Shown here: piece after piece, positions 26,520 through 36,599 of the stretch | Position numbering within the stretch: the stretch's first letter is position 1 | Layout: each line of letters opens with the position of its first letter | Assembly (NCBI RefSeq): GCF_010550675.1 | Contig: NZ_JAAGOA010000023.1 | Location: forward strand, 55,491-119,490 | Source of the DNA: Phytoactinopolyspora halotolerans | GTDB lineage: Bacteria > Actinomycetota > Actinomycetes > Jiangellales > Jiangellaceae | DNA: 64,000 nucleotides | Direction: 5' to 3' | Made by a program: the position numbers and the translations under genes | Notes under the pieces: generated by a model | What the model saw: the letters and a program-made list of their open reading frames with translations, nothing else | Databases searched by the model: none | What the model was told of the DNA's origin: nothing

Positions 26520-27232
26520 CGCCCGTGGTCCACCTGAGCGGCGTCAGCCGCGTCTACCCCGGCCAACCGCCGGTGCGAGCGCTGGACGGAGTGAGCCTGG
26601 ACGTCGAGTACGGGGAGATGGTGGGGATCGTCGGCCCATCCGGCTCCGGGAAGTCGACCATGCTGAACATCCTCGGCACGCTGGACCGCGCCGACTCCGG
26701 CGACGTGCACGTGGACGGCTACGACGTCGCGGCGCTGTCCGACCGGCAGCTGTCCGCGCTGCGTTCGCGCCGGATCGGCTTCGTCTTCCAGCAGTTCTTC
26801 CTCGCACCCGGCGTCTCCGCGCTGGACAACGTCGCCGACGGGCTGCTCTACACCGGGCTGTCGCTACGCAAGCGGCGGGCTCGCGCTCGGCAGACCTTGC
26901 AGCGTGTGGGGCTCGCCGACCGCGTCCATCACCGGCCGCACGAGCTGTCCGGTGGGCAACGCCAGCGGGTCGCCGTCGCGCGGGCGCTGGCCGGGCGCCC
27001 GTCGCTGCTGCTCGCCGACGAACCGACCGGCGCGCTGGACTCGGCATCCGGCGCCGCCGTGATCAAACTCCTGCACGAACTGCACGCCGCCGGCACGACG
27101 ATCGTCGTCATCACCCACGACCACGACGTCGCGCGAGAGCTGCCGCGGCAGCTGCACATTCTGGACGGACGGATCTCCGCCGACGAGCGGGCCGAACGAT
27201 CGGCGGCGCCGGCGCCAGGTGGTGCCCGATGA
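26516..27232 (+). CDS. MacB-type ABC transporter ATPase
   Basis: 238 residues. Walker A GPSGSGKS (40-47), Q-loop FVFQQFFLAPGVSALDNV, signature LSGGQRQRVAVARAL, Walker B LLLADEPTGALD and H-loop ITHDHD are all intact. The spacing and the ADEPTGALD sequence place it in the LolD/MacB subfamily that works with a four-helix permease. ATGA overlaps occur at both ends. It would energise release of a substrate from the outer face of the membrane. Confidence 0.95.
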   Translation: MTPVVHLSGVSRVYPGQPPVRALDGVSLDVEYGEMVGIVGPSGSGKSTMLNILGTLDRADSGDVHVDGYDVAALSDRQLSALRSRRIGFVFQQFFLAPGVSALDNVADGLLYTGLSLRKRRARARQTLQRVGLADRVHHRPHELSGGQRQRVAVARALAGRPSLLLADEPTGALDSASGAAVIKLLHELHAAGTTIVVITHDHDVARELPRQLHILDGRISADERAERSAAPAPGGAR

Positions 27233-28470
27233 GACGCAAAGACACCTCCGACGGCGTGTCGCGGCTGGCTCAGTCCCGACTGGCTCCGTCCCGGATGCGC
27301 CCGGCCGACGTGCTCCGGGTCGCGTTCTCCGGGCTGCGCACCCGGCCGCTGCGCGCGGTGCTGTCCGCGCTGGGGATCGCCGTCGGCATCGCCGCCATGG
27401 TGACCGTCGTCGGGATCTCGGCAAGCAGCCAGGAGCAGGTCAACCGGCAGCTGCGCGAGCTGGGCACGGGCCTGCTCACCGTCTCGCCGGGGACGTCGTT
27501 CCGCGGCGGGGAGCCGAAACTCCCGGAGAACAGCGTCGGCATGGTCGCCCGGATCGACCGGGTGCAGGCGGTCAGTGCGATCGGCGCCGTCGAGGACGCC
27601 GCCGTCTATCGCAACGAGGCGATCGATGCCAACCGGACCAACGCCCTGGCCGTCTACGCCGCGGACACCGCGCTGCTGGACACGGTCAGCGGCACCGTGG
27701 CCGCGGGCCGCTGGCTGGACGCCGCTCTGGCCGAGTACCCGGCTGTGGTGCTCGGCAGCGATGCCGCCATGCTGCTCGGCATCTCGCGCACCGACGGCAG
27801 CGTCGACGTCTGGCTCGGCGGACACTGGTTCACCGTCGTCGGCGTCCTCGATCCGGTGCCGCTCGCTCCCGAGCTGGACATGTCGGTGCTGGTCGGCTGG
27901 CCGGTCGCCACCGAGCTGCTCGGCTTCGACGGCGCGCCGACGACGGTCTACGAGCTGTCCGCCGAGGACGACGTCGCGGACGTCCGTGGCCTGCTGCCGG
28001 CCACCGTGAACCCGTCCAACCCGGAGGAGGTCGCGGTGAGCAGGCCGTCGGATGCGCTGGCCGCACAGGCCGCCGTCGACGAGACGCTGACCACGCTGCT
28101 GCTGGCGCTGGGCGCGGTGGCGCTCCTGGTCGGCGGGATCGGGGTGGCGAACACCATGGTGATCGCGGTGCTGGAGCGTCGCTCCGAGGTGGGACTGCGG
28201 CGCGCGCTGGGGGCGACCCGGCCGCACATCCGCAGGCAGTTCCTGGGCGAGTCGATCCTGCTCGCCGGGCTCGGCGGAGTCGGCGGTGCGGCGCTCGGTG
28301 GCGTGGTGACGGCAGTGTTCGCGGCCAGCCGGGAGTGGCAGTTCGCGCTTCCGGTCTGGGTGCTCGGCGGTGCGGCGGGGGCGACCGTCGTCGTCGGGGC
28401 TCTGGCGGGGGTCTACCCGGCGGCTCGAGCGGCCCGGATGCCGCCGACCGCTGCGCTCTCCGCTGCCTGA
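27229..28470 (+). CDS. MacB-type ABC transporter permease (FtsX-like)
   Basis: 413 residues with the MacB/FtsX layout: membrane segment 1 near residues 45-70 (LSALGIAVGIAAMVTVVGIS), a large extracytoplasmic domain of about 210 residues, and three more membrane segments from about 285 (VALLVGGIGVANTMVIAVLERRSEVGLRRALGA). The last cytosolic-coupling segment ends in AARMPPTAALSAA, usual for the family. It completes the tripartite exporter with the adaptor and ATPase; substrates for actinobacterial members include antimicrobial peptides or lipids, so this is inference. Confidence 0.93.
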   Translation: MRRKDTSDGVSRLAQSRLAPSRMRPADVLRVAFSGLRTRPLRAVLSALGIAVGIAAMVTVVGISASSQEQVNRQLRELGTGLLTVSPGTSFRGGEPKLPENSVGMVARIDRVQAVSAIGAVEDAAVYRNEAIDANRTNALAVYAADTALLDTVSGTVAAGRWLDAALAEYPAVVLGSDAAMLLGISRTDGSVDVWLGGHWFTVVGVLDPVPLAPELDMSVLVGWPVATELLGFDGAPTTVYELSAEDDVADVRGLLPATVNPSNPEEVAVSRPSDALAAQAAVDETLTTLLLALGAVALLVGGIGVANTMVIAVLERRSEVGLRRALGATRPHIRRQFLGESILLAGLGGVGGAALGGVVTAVFAASREWQFALPVWVLGGAAGATVVVGALAGVYPAARAARMPPTAALSAA

Positions 28471-28481
28471 GCGGCCCCGGT

Positions 28482-28523
28482 CCGACCGGCCCGGTCGGCC
28501 GTCCCGGTCCGGCCGTCCCGGTC
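28482..28523. terminator. GC palindrome and 14-bp tandem repeat after the exporter operon
   Basis: CCGACCGG-C-CCGGTCGG (28482-28498) starts 12 nt after the permease stop and is followed by two copies of GGCCGTCCCGGTC (28497-28509 and 28511-28523). Terminator-like position, no U-tract. Confidence 0.4.
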
Positions 28524-28658
28524 GAGACCGTCGGGAGCTGAACCCCTGGCGCCGCGCGTATACTCCGGGCCGCTGAGCAGTGCACTTCTGGCCGACACCC
28601 CAGCCGGCCGGTTGAATCGGTACGGTCGTGGTGAGAGCCGAAGGCTGATGGGAGAGGC

Positions 28659-30479
28659 ATGTCGCGACCGCTCGAGGACTACGCGCTCCTGGGTGACACA
28701 CACACCGCCGCGCTGGTGAGCACGGACTGCTCGATCGACTGGCTGTGCCTGCCGCGATTCGATTCGGGCGCGGCGTTCGCTGCGCTGCTGGGCGGCCCGG
28801 AGCACGGCCGGTGGTCGCTCGCGCCGCGTGAGCGGTTCCGGACCGAGAGCCGGGCCTACCGTGGCGACAGCCTGGTGCTGGAGACCACGCTGACCTGCGA
28901 CTCCGGCAGCGTGTGCGTCATCGATTGCATGCCGATCCGTACCGACCGGCCGGACGTAGTGCGCCGGGTGGAGGGTATCCGCGGACGCGTCCCGATGCGC
29001 TCAGTCCTCGCACCGCGCTTCGACTACGGCAGCATCGTGCCGTGGGCGCGAACCCGGGGCGGGAGGCTCGATCTGATCGCCGGACCGGATCACCTGCTCG
29101 TCGACGCCGACGTCGAGTTCGACCTCTCCGACCCGGAGCATCCGACCGCGGATTTCAGCGTGGCCGCCGGGGACGCGGTTGATTTCCAGCTGCACTGGCT
29201 CGAGCCGTGGAACGCCGCGGCGGAGCCATTGGACGTGAAGAACACCATCGCTCACACCACCGACTGGTGGCGCGACTGGGCCGGCCGATGCAGTTACGAC
29301 GGTCCGTACCGGGATGCGGTGGTGCGTTCGCTGGTGGTCCTCAAGGCGCTCACCTACGCCCCCAGCGGAGGAATCGTCGCCGCGCCCACCACCTCGTTGC
29401 CGGAGCACCTCGGTGGTATCCGGAACTGGGACTACCGGTACTGCTGGATCAGAGATGCGACGTTCACGCTGCTCGCGCTCCTCGAAGCCGGATACGACCA
29501 GGAAGCGCGGGACTGGCGGGAGTGGCTGCTGCGCGCGGTGGCCGGCCGGCCGGAGCAGATGCAGATCATGTACGGCGTCGACGGCCGGCGCCGGCTGACC
29601 GAGTTCGAGCTGGATTGGCTGCCGGGGTACGAGGACTCCACACCGGTACGGGTCGGCAACCTGGCGGCGCAGCAGGTCCAACTCGACGTCTACGGCGAAC
29701 TCATGGACGCACTGCATCAAGCCCGTGACCGGGGCATCCCGCCAGACCCCAACGCGTGGCACGTCCAGCGGGCTCTGATGGATTTCCTGGAAGGTCACTG
29801 GCGCGATCCGGACCACGGGATATGGGAGGTCCGCGGCCCGCAACGGCATTTCACACATTCGAAGGTGATGGCCTGGGTGGCCGCCGACCGGGCCGTCAAG
29901 GCGGTCGGCGCCTTCGGTCTGGACGGGCCGATCGATCGGTGGAAGCGGCTCCGCCGGGAGATCTTCGACGAGGTGTGCGAGAAGGGCTATGACGCCGACC
30001 GCGAGACGTTCACCCAGTATTACGGCTCACGCGAACTGGACGCCGCACTGCTGGTGATACCGGACGTCGGGTTCCTTCCGGCCGGAGACCCGCGCGTCCG
30101 CGGCACCGCGGCCGCCGTGGAGCGCGAACTGATGCGCGACGGGTTCGTCGATCGCTATCCGACCACACCCGAACAGCACGACATCGATGGTTTGACCGGC
30201 ACCGAGGGAGCGTTCCTGCCCTGCACGTTCTGGCTGGCCGACAACTACGTGCTTCAGGGCGACGTGGCGACGGGACGCGCGATCTTCGAGCGGCTGCTGT
30301 CGCTGCGCAACGACGTGGGATTGCTGGCAGAGGAATACGACCGGGACAACGGCAGGCTGGTCGGCAACTATCCGCAGGCGCTGTCACATATCCCGCTGAT
30401 CAACACAGCATTCAATCTAGCCAGTACCCACGGTCCCGCACACCGGCGCGGCGGAGCGACGACGGACGATTCATCCTGA
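28659..30479 (+). CDS. glycoside hydrolase family 15 protein (trehalase/glucoamylase type)
   Basis: 606 residues. An N-terminal beta-rich domain (IEDYALLGD-like start, STDCSIDWLCLPRFDS) precedes the alpha/alpha barrel with NWDYRYCWIRDATFTL, the catalytic acid E390 in GIWEVRG and the base at E558/E559 in GLLAEEYD. This subgroup in actinobacteria includes true alpha,alpha-trehalases as well as glucoamylase-like enzymes, so substrate assignment between trehalose and maltooligosaccharides is open. No signal peptide. GGGAGAGGC precedes the ATG. Its 3' end faces the LAL regulator gene. Confidence 0.9.
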   Translation: MSRPLEDYALLGDTHTAALVSTDCSIDWLCLPRFDSGAAFAALLGGPEHGRWSLAPRERFRTESRAYRGDSLVLETTLTCDSGSVCVIDCMPIRTDRPDVVRRVEGIRGRVPMRSVLAPRFDYGSIVPWARTRGGRLDLIAGPDHLLVDADVEFDLSDPEHPTADFSVAAGDAVDFQLHWLEPWNAAAEPLDVKNTIAHTTDWWRDWAGRCSYDGPYRDAVVRSLVVLKALTYAPSGGIVAAPTTSLPEHLGGIRNWDYRYCWIRDATFTLLALLEAGYDQEARDWREWLLRAVAGRPEQMQIMYGVDGRRRLTEFELDWLPGYEDSTPVRVGNLAAQQVQLDVYGELMDALHQARDRGIPPDPNAWHVQRALMDFLEGHWRDPDHGIWEVRGPQRHFTHSKVMAWVAADRAVKAVGAFGLDGPIDRWKRLRREIFDEVCEKGYDADRETFTQYYGSRELDAALLVIPDVGFLPAGDPRVRGTAAAVERELMRDGFVDRYPTTPEQHDIDGLTGTEGAFLPCTFWLADNYVLQGDVATGRAIFERLLSLRNDVGLLAEEYDRDNGRLVGNYPQALSHIPLINTAFNLASTHGPAHRRGGATTDDSS

Positions 30480-30613
30480 AGCTCCCGGCGCGGCCCTACC
30501 GGCTCGCCGCCGCGCCCTGGCACAGGTCGACCCGACATGGCCGACGCGCCCGACCAACGCATCGTTCGCCTTAAAGGCCCGGTTCCCTTCCGGGAGCCAC
30601 CGGATTGAGAGAC

Positions 30614-33526
30614 CTACGCGCCCAGGCCGCGCCGGTGCGCGACCGCGGCGGCTTCACCGCGGCTGCTGACCCCAAGCTTGGCCATGATGTTCGATACGTG
30701 CACGCTGGCCGTCTTGGTGCTGATGTACAGCGCCGCGCCGATCTCCCGATTGCTCCGGCCGGCGGCCACCAGCCGGAGGACCTCGCGCTCACGGGCGGTC
30801 AGCCCGTGGTCGGTGGTGCCGCTTGCCGACTCGCCCGCAAGCGAGAGCTTCGCCCGTCGGGAGAGTTCGTCGATCCACCCGCACACCAGCTCCGCACCCA
30901 GGCTCGCCGCGGCTTCCGCCGCCGCATTGAGCGCGTCCACTGCGGACGCACGGTCGCCGGCTGCCAGCAACGCCTCGGCGCGCCGATATGCCGCGTACGG
31001 TGTCAAGTGCGCCGGCCCCCCGGCGGCCGCCACCGCATCGAGCACGTCCTGCCAGCGCCGCGGATCGTCGCCCACGCCGTTGGCCAGCTCGGCCACCGCG
31101 ACGGGCACCCATACCGGCGCGGTCGCCCAGTCGCGGTGGCTGTCTGCCTGAGAGAGCACCCGGGCGATATCGGTGCCGTCCACGTCGCCGCCCCTGCGGG
31201 CGATCGCGGCCAGCGCGGCCGCGCCGGTGGCCAACAACGGCAGGTCGAGGGGTGCGAGCATCTCCCGCGGCTCGTCCAGGCTTGCGCGGACCTCCCGCCA
31301 CGCCGTCTCCGGATCCCCGTATGCGAGTGCGACCTCGGCGGCGACGCGGGCCAGCGGGACGGAGTACTGCGGTTCGGCCCGCCGTCCCGTGGTCCGCGCC
31401 CGGGCCTCCTTCAGCACCTGCGACGCCAGCGACAGCTCGTTCCGCCACAGACACAGCCACGCCCGTAGGATCAGCATCTGCCAGTAGTGGCGCGCCGGCG
31501 GATCCAGCTCCAGCGCCCGGGTGACGAGCCGATCCGCCTCGTCCCATTCCCCGAGCGCCAGCAGCGGCTCCGCCGTGTTGCCGGCGAGCATGGTGCCGAG
31601 GCTTCGCTCTACGCCGACCTCGCGAGCCAGATCGATGCCGGCACGGGCCACCCGCGCCGACTCCGCATAGCGGCCGATCACATTGAGCGCGTCGGAGTAG
31701 TTGATGTGGTAGCCGACCAACGTCCGCGGATCGCCGTCGGCGAGCCGACGGCTCTTCTCGAAGGCGGCCAGGCTCTCCTCGACTCGCCCGAGATGGACCA
31801 GCGACGACCCGCGCACGTGGTAGTTGCGGAACTCGAGCTCACGATCCCCGATGGCCTGCGCCAGCGCGGCACCTTCGATCGAGGCCGCCACCGACTTCTC
31901 GTGTTGGCCGTCCAGCATGTGCCGGACCGCTCGGATCGTGAGCAGCTGCGCCCTCGGCATGGAGTCCCGGCCGGACTCGATGTTCTCCAGGGCGTCGAGT
32001 GCGGCATCGACCGCTTCACCGCGGCCGACATCCCCGGCGACCTTCGCCTGCAGGTACATCAGGGTGGCCAATCGCGCCGGATCCCCGGCCACCGACGGGT
32101 CGGCACGCGCCGCCTCGATGAGCGCCAGCGACCGCTCCATCTCGCCGGCGTCCCTCGCTGCGTCCGCGGCGCGCTCCAGCAATGCCGCGCGGTCCCCGCC
32201 CGACACGCCCACCGGGTCGGACACACGATCCCACAGCTCAACCGCCTTCTCGAGCATCTTCTGGGCGTCGGCGTGGGCATAGGCGCGGGCCGCGTCGTCG
32301 GCTGCCCGCAAGGTCGCACGGAACGCACGCTCGTGTTCACGCGCGTTGTACCAATGATGGGCGACGGCGATCGACGCCACACCCGACGGCACCAGCTCCG
32401 GCGAGCCTTCGATCGCTTCGGCGTAACGCGCGTGGTACCGGGTGTGCGCGCCCGGCAGGATGTCCTCGTGCAGCACCTCGCGCAGCAAGGCGTGCCGGAA
32501 CGCGTACCCGGTGCCGTCCACCCGGATGACCCCGACCGACAGCGCCTCCCGTAACGCCCGATCAAGCGCCGTCGCCTCCAGATCCGCCACCGCGGCCAGC
32601 AACGCGTGCTCCACCCGGTTGCCGCCGATCGCCAGCAGCCGCAGGACCTCCTGGGCAGGCTCCGCCAGCTGTTCGCCGCGGACCAACAGGACGTCGCGGA
32701 GCGAGTCGGGCAGAACGTCGTACGACGTGTCCGCGCCGGCACTCACCAGCTCCTCGATGATGAACGGGTTACCCTCGCTTCGCTCATGGATCCGGACGAC
32801 GACGGACGGCTCGGGTTGCCGGCCCAGCAGCCGGCTGAGCAGATCCGCCACTTCGGGCCGGGTGAGCCGCGACAGCTCGATCCGCTGCACGTTGCGCAGC
32901 CGCTCAAGCTCGGCCAGGACCGGACGCAGCTTGTGGAAGCGGCCCACCTCGTCTCCGCGGAAGGTGCACACGATCAGCACCCGCGCCGCCCGCAACGCGC
33001 GTACGACGAACCGCAGCAGGTCATTGGTGGAGCGGTCCGCCCAATGGATGTCCTCTAGCACGAGAACCAACGGCTGGTCCACGGACACGCGCTCCAGTAC
33101 GACGGCCACCATCTCCAGCAGCCGGCCGCGTCCTTCCGCCAGGTCACCGCCGCCCGCGCCGGCAGCGGTTCCGAGTTCCGGCAGCAGCCGCGCGATCACC
33201 TCCCGCCCGGGCCCGGCGAGCTCCATGAACCGCTCGTGGCCGAACTGCTCGACCAGTTCCCGCATGACGCCGACGATGGGTCCGTACGGCAGGCCGCTGT
33301 CTCCGAGTTCGACGCACTGCCCGAACACGACGCGCGCACCCGCCTTCGCCGCCTGCGCACCGAACTCGGTGACCAGCCGGGTCTTGCCGACGCCCGCCTC
33401 GCCGCTGAGCAGGACGGTGACCGGGCTCCCCGCGTCGGCACGCCGAAGCGACGACCGCAGCTGATCGAGCTCATCGGCGCGCCCGACGAGCTCCGAGTCG
33501 GATGGAAGCGCTAACACAGTCACCAT
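30614..33526 (-). CDS. LAL-type LuxR family transcriptional regulator, second copy in window
   Basis: 970 residues. LVGRADEL and Walker A GEAGVGKT (42-49), Walker [13 protein letters not shown] (about 152-163), a long helical-repeat midsection and a C-terminal LuxR helix-turn-helix ([28 protein letters not shown]) give a complete protein. It resembles the regulator at 6363 in plan but not closely in sequence. The start ATG at 33526 lies inside the end of the upstream serine-hydrolase gene (7-nt overlap), so it is translated from the same message. Control of this regulator thus depends on the LysR operon promoter. Confidence 0.93.
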   Translation of the reverse strand: MVTVLALPSDSELVGRADELDQLRSSLRRADAGSPVTVLLSGEAGVGKTRLVTEFGAQAAKAGARVVFGQCVELGDSGLPYGPIVGVMRELVEQFGHERFMELAGPGREVIARLLPELGTAAGAGGGDLAEGRGRLLEMVAVVLERVSVDQPLVLVLEDIHWADRSTNDLLRFVVRALRAARVLIVCTFRGDEVGRFHKLRPVLAELERLRNVQRIELSRLTRPEVADLLSRLLGRQPEPSVVVRIHERSEGNPFIIEELVSAGADTSYDVLPDSLRDVLLVRGEQLAEPAQEVLRLLAIGGNRVEHALLAAVADLEATALDRALREALSVGVIRVDGTGYAFRHALLREVLHEDILPGAHTRYHARYAEAIEGSPELVPSGVASIAVAHHWYNAREHERAFRATLRAADDAARAYAHADAQKMLEKAVELWDRVSDPVGVSGGDRAALLERAADAARDAGEMERSLALIEAARADPSVAGDPARLATLMYLQAKVAGDVGRGEAVDAALDALENIESGRDSMPRAQLLTIRAVRHMLDGQHEKSVAASIEGAALAQAIGDRELEFRNYHVRGSSLVHLGRVEESLAAFEKSRRLADGDPRTLVGYHINYSDALNVIGRYAESARVARAGIDLAREVGVERSLGTMLAGNTAEPLLALGEWDEADRLVTRALELDPPARHYWQMLILRAWLCLWRNELSLASQVLKEARARTTGRRAEPQYSVPLARVAAEVALAYGDPETAWREVRASLDEPREMLAPLDLPLLATGAAALAAIARRGGDVDGTDIARVLSQADSHRDWATAPVWVPVAVAELANGVGDDPRRWQDVLDAVAAAGGPAHLTPYAAYRRAEALLAAGDRASAVDALNAAAEAAASLGAELVCGWIDELSRRAKLSLAGESASGTTDHGLTAREREVLRLVAAGRSNREIGAALYISTKTASVHVSNIMAKLGVSSRGEAAAVAHRRGLGA

Positions 33527-34497
33527 TCTTCCACCCGTGACGCCGATGCGTGCCGTTCCGCGCTGGTCTCACCGTGCGATGACCGCACATGTGCCCAGCC
33601 CGAGCGGATCTCATCGCGGAGCCTCCGCGCTACCCGCGCCATCACCGCCTCGGCAGCCGGCTGGGTGATCGCGGCGATGCGGGATTCGGTCAATACGGCG
33701 ACCGCGAAGACCTGACCGTCGGCATGCTCCACCACGCCCACCTCATGGCGCAGGTTGAGCAGGGTGCCGGTCTTCGAGGACCATGTCGACGCGTCGGCGA
33801 CGAAGTCCGGCGCCAGCCGATGTCTGATGACGTTGGCTGCCATCAGCTCCCGCACCCTGGCGCGGACCTCGGGCGCGATCGATGACGGCATCCACAGCTG
33901 TTGGAGCAGGTCGACGAACGCCCGGGCCGAGCCGGCGTTCGCCTCGGTGATGTCCAGTTGCGGTATCCGATGCCCGCGACCGCCGGTCCCAGCGGCGATC
34001 GCGATCGCCTGCGCGAGGTCAGCGTCGCCGTCGTCGAACCGCTCCGCCGGGGTGTCGGTGAGGTCGCGGAGGGGATGGCGCACGTTGATTCCGCAGATAC
34101 CGAGACGGCCCAGGATGGAGGTGACCTGGGCGGGCGGGGTCAACTCGAACAGGGCGTCCGCGGCGGCATTGTCGCTGACGGACATACTCAGATACAGCAG
34201 GTCATCGACGGCGATGACAGCCGGGTGGCGGAACTTGCTCACTCCCGTGGGCGCAGCACCGGGGATCCGGCCCGGCTGTACCTCGATGCGCCTGGCACCG
34301 TCTAGTTCGCCGGCCCGGACGCGTTCCAGGGTCGCGACGGCCAGTGGAATCTTGACCAGCGACGCGATCGGGAACACCAGGTCCGGTTCGATACCGATCT
34401 CGTCGTCGGCATGCAGATCACGCACCAGGACGGAGCCGCGCAGCCCGGCATCGTCGAGTTCTCCGCGCAGTTGCCGAACCAGCTTCTCGGCGCTCAC
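33520..34497 (-). CDS. class A beta-lactamase-like serine hydrolase without signal peptide
   Basis: 325 residues from the GTG at 34497. The penicillin-recognising motifs are present: S46-L-V-K49, S108-D-N110 and K242-T-G244. No signal sequence or lipobox precedes them, and the usual omega-loop ExxLN is not recognisable, so it may bind or slowly acylate beta-lactams rather than hydrolyse them efficiently. The C-terminal 40 residues are charged and family-atypical. GTGA overlap with the upstream LysR gene and a 7-nt overlap with the downstream LAL gene tie the three together. A cytosolic beta-lactam or muropeptide sensor is one reading; a housekeeping DD-peptidase-like protein is another. Confidence 0.8.
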   Translation of the reverse strand: MSAEKLVRQLRGELDDAGLRGSVLVRDLHADDEIGIEPDLVFPIASLVKIPLAVATLERVRAGELDGARRIEVQPGRIPGAAPTGVSKFRHPAVIAVDDLLYLSMSVSDNAAADALFELTPPAQVTSILGRLGICGINVRHPLRDLTDTPAERFDDGDADLAQAIAIAAGTGGRGHRIPQLDITEANAGSARAFVDLLQQLWMPSSIAPEVRARVRELMAANVIRHRLAPDFVADASTWSSKTGTLLNLRHEVGVVEHADGQVFAVAVLTESRIAAITQPAAEAVMARVARRLRDEIRSGWAHVRSSHGETSAERHASASRVEEW

Positions 34498-35402
34498 CGC
34501 GCCACCGCCGGTCGTCCGCCGCTCCGGTCGCCGGCTGGAACGCCCAGGCAGCGTGCCAGCTCGGCGGAGAGCCGAGCTCGGATGCGCTCCGCGTCGGAGG
34601 GAGCGTCGGCTGCCAGATCGTAGCCGCGGGCGAGGCGCAGCGCCCCGATCGGGCGCCAGCGCAAGCCGAGCTCGGACGCCTGCGCGGCCGAACAGCACAG
34701 CAGGTCGGCCGTGGCGTATGCCTCGGCTGTCGCGGCGACGAGCGATTCGGCGACCGTGACCTGCATCGGCGCCAGCCCGGCGGCGTCGCGCGCCCGGAGC
34801 AGGCGGTCCCGGATATGAGGGACGTCGTCTTCGGGCTGAATCCAGATCCGCTGTGGTGCCGCCGGATCGAACCGGCCCGTGCGCAACGACTCCAGGCGTA
34901 TCGCGTCCGCGGGCGGAGGCGCGACACCGGCCAAGCCCAGCGGCACGATCCAGGGCGCCTCCGCGGGCGGCACAGCGGTGACCGCGACCCGGACGTCGAG
35001 ACTACGCACCAGCTCCGCCCGTTCTTCCGGCGGTACGGCGCGCACCTCCAGAGCAACCTCGCGTGCGCGGGCAGCGGCCACCAGCCGGGCCAGTTCGCCG
35101 GGTGCACACACGTCCGGCAGTGCCATGCGCAACGGTCTGGCCCTGGCCCGTTCCGCGTCGTCCTCCACCGCCTCGGCCAGTCGCACCAGTCGCCGAGCGG
35201 CGGGCAACATGTCACGCCCGAAGGGCGTCAGCGTCGCACCGCGCGATCTGCGATCGAACAGCTTCTCACCGAAATGCGCCTCCAGCGCGGCGACGCGGCG
35301 GCTTGCCACCGACTGCGGCACCCGCGCGGCCGCCGCCCCGAGCGTGAAGCTGCCCCGCTCACTGACCTTCACGAAGACGCGGCAGGCAGTCACAAGATCC
35401 AC
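34494..35402 (-). CDS. LysR-family transcriptional regulator of the serine-hydrolase operon
   Basis: 302 residues: helix-turn-helix (FVKVSERGSFTLGAAAARVPQSVASRRVAALEAHFGEKLFDR, residues about 10-55) and effector domain. It is the first gene of an overlapping three-gene unit and is divergent from a secreted class A beta-lactamase, the geometry of AmpR/BlaA-type control. The intergenic region carries an ordered series of ATGCC/GGCAT half-sites. The start is GTG; no strong ribosome-binding site is seen. Confidence 0.9.
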   Translation of the reverse strand: MDLVTACRVFVKVSERGSFTLGAAAARVPQSVASRRVAALEAHFGEKLFDRRSRGATLTPFGRDMLPAARRLVRLAEAVEDDAERARARPLRMALPDVCAPGELARLVAAARAREVALEVRAVPPEERAELVRSLDVRVAVTAVPPAEAPWIVPLGLAGVAPPPADAIRLESLRTGRFDPAAPQRIWIQPEDDVPHIRDRLLRARDAAGLAPMQVTVAESLVAATAEAYATADLLCCSAAQASELGLRWRPIGALRLARGYDLAADAPSDAERIRARLSAELARCLGVPAGDRSGGRPAVAR

Positions 35403-35413
35403 GAGCTCACGTT

Positions 35414-35458
35414 ATGCCATCTCGGCATCGGACATGCCGACAACGTCTTCGACGGCAT
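35414..35458. promoter_or_regulatory. phased half-site ladder, probable LysR operator
   Basis: ATGCC at 35414, GGCAT at 35424, ATGCC at 35434 and GGCAT at 35454: start-to-start distances are 10, 10 and 20 bp, i.e. on one face of the helix. The central pair forms TCGGCAT-CGGAC-ATGCCGA (35422-35440). It lies 12 nt from the LysR start and about 100 nt before the divergent beta-lactamase gene. Confidence 0.7.
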
Positions 35459-35561
35459 GGGTCGTCGTCGGCGACGCTGGATCACGGCTTGAGACCCGGC
35501 CGAAATGGGATCCGGCCCGGGCCATGCTCGGAACACGTACGCACGACACGAATGGAACCGC

Positions 35562-36599
35562 ATGCCCGCCACTCTGCTCCCCCGCCGCACGGCGATCGCC
35601 GCCGTCGTTCTGGCCGCCGCCTTGACCGGGTGCACCGCCGCCGGGGAACCCCCGGACACGTCGCCCTCCGGCACGGCGGCGGCCGTCTCCGCGAGTCCGG
35701 CGTCCAAGGCACCGGCAACCGAGGCGCCGGCATCCGAAGACCGAACATCCGGGGCTGCGGAGTCCGACGCGCCTGCCTCACCGACGCCAGACCCGGAAGC
35801 CCCAGACACGGAGGCGGCGAGCACGGACGCCCTGTTCGCCGCCCTGGAGAACGAGTTCGACGCGCGGCTCGGCGTGTACGCGGTGGACACCGGCTCGGAG
35901 ATCACGGTCACCTACCGGAGCGACGAGCGGTTCGCCTACGCCTCGACACACAAGGCGCTCTCCGCGGCGGTGCTGCTGGACCAGAATTCGCTCGCCGACC
36001 TGGACGAGGTCATCACCTACGACGCGGACGACCTCGTCGCACATTCCCCCGTGACCGAGCAGCACGTGCGGACGGGGATGACGTTGCGCGAACTGTGCGA
36101 CGCGGCGCTCCGGTTCAGCGACAATACCGCCGCCAACCTGCTGCTGGCGGAGATCGGCGGCCCGGACGGATTGGACCGTGCCCTTGCGGAGATCGGCGAC
36201 GACACCACCAGCGTGGACCGGTGGGAGACGGCCCTGAACGAGGCGACCCGGGGCGATATCCGAGACACCAGCACGCCCCGGGCGCTCGCCACGGATCTCC
36301 GCGCCTTCGCGCTGGGCGATGCTCTGCCCGCCGAGAAGCAGGAGCTGCTCATCGACTGGATGCGCCGGAACACGACCGGCGACACGCTGATCCGCGCCGG
36401 CGTCCCGGACGGATGGGAGGTCGGCGACCGCTCCGGAGGCGGCGGGTACGGCACCCGGAACGACATCGCCGTCATCTGGCCGCCCGGCGACGATCCGATC
36501 GTCATGGCCGTCCTCTCCAGCCGCGACGCCGAGGATGCGGAATACGACGACGCGCTCATCGCCGAGGCCGCCGAGCTCGCCCTTGCGGCTCTCCACTAG
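35562..36599 (+). CDS. lipoprotein class A beta-lactamase
   Basis: 345 residues. Lipobox LTGC (C24) after a short signal, then a 65-residue Ala/Ser/Pro/Thr linker and a complete class A domain: S128-T-H-K131, S186-D-N188, E222-T-A-L-N226 (general base) and R290-S-G292 where most class A enzymes have KTG. An arginine-serine variant at this site occurs in carbenicillin-hydrolysing enzymes. It should act outside the membrane, hydrolysing penicillin-type antibiotics. The divergent LysR gene and phased operator suggest induced expression. The ATG is chosen because it begins the signal peptide. Confidence 0.92.
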   Translation: MPATLLPRRTAIAAVVLAAALTGCTAAGEPPDTSPSGTAAAVSASPASKAPATEAPASEDRTSGAAESDAPASPTPDPEAPDTEAASTDALFAALENEFDARLGVYAVDTGSEITVTYRSDERFAYASTHKALSAAVLLDQNSLADLDEVITYDADDLVAHSPVTEQHVRTGMTLRELCDAALRFSDNTAANLLLAEIGGPDGLDRALAEIGDDTTSVDRWETALNEATRGDIRDTSTPRALATDLRAFALGDALPAEKQELLIDWMRRNTTGDTLIRAGVPDGWEVGDRSGGGGYGTRNDIAVIWPPGDDPIVMAVLSSRDAEDAEYDDALIAEAAELALAALH

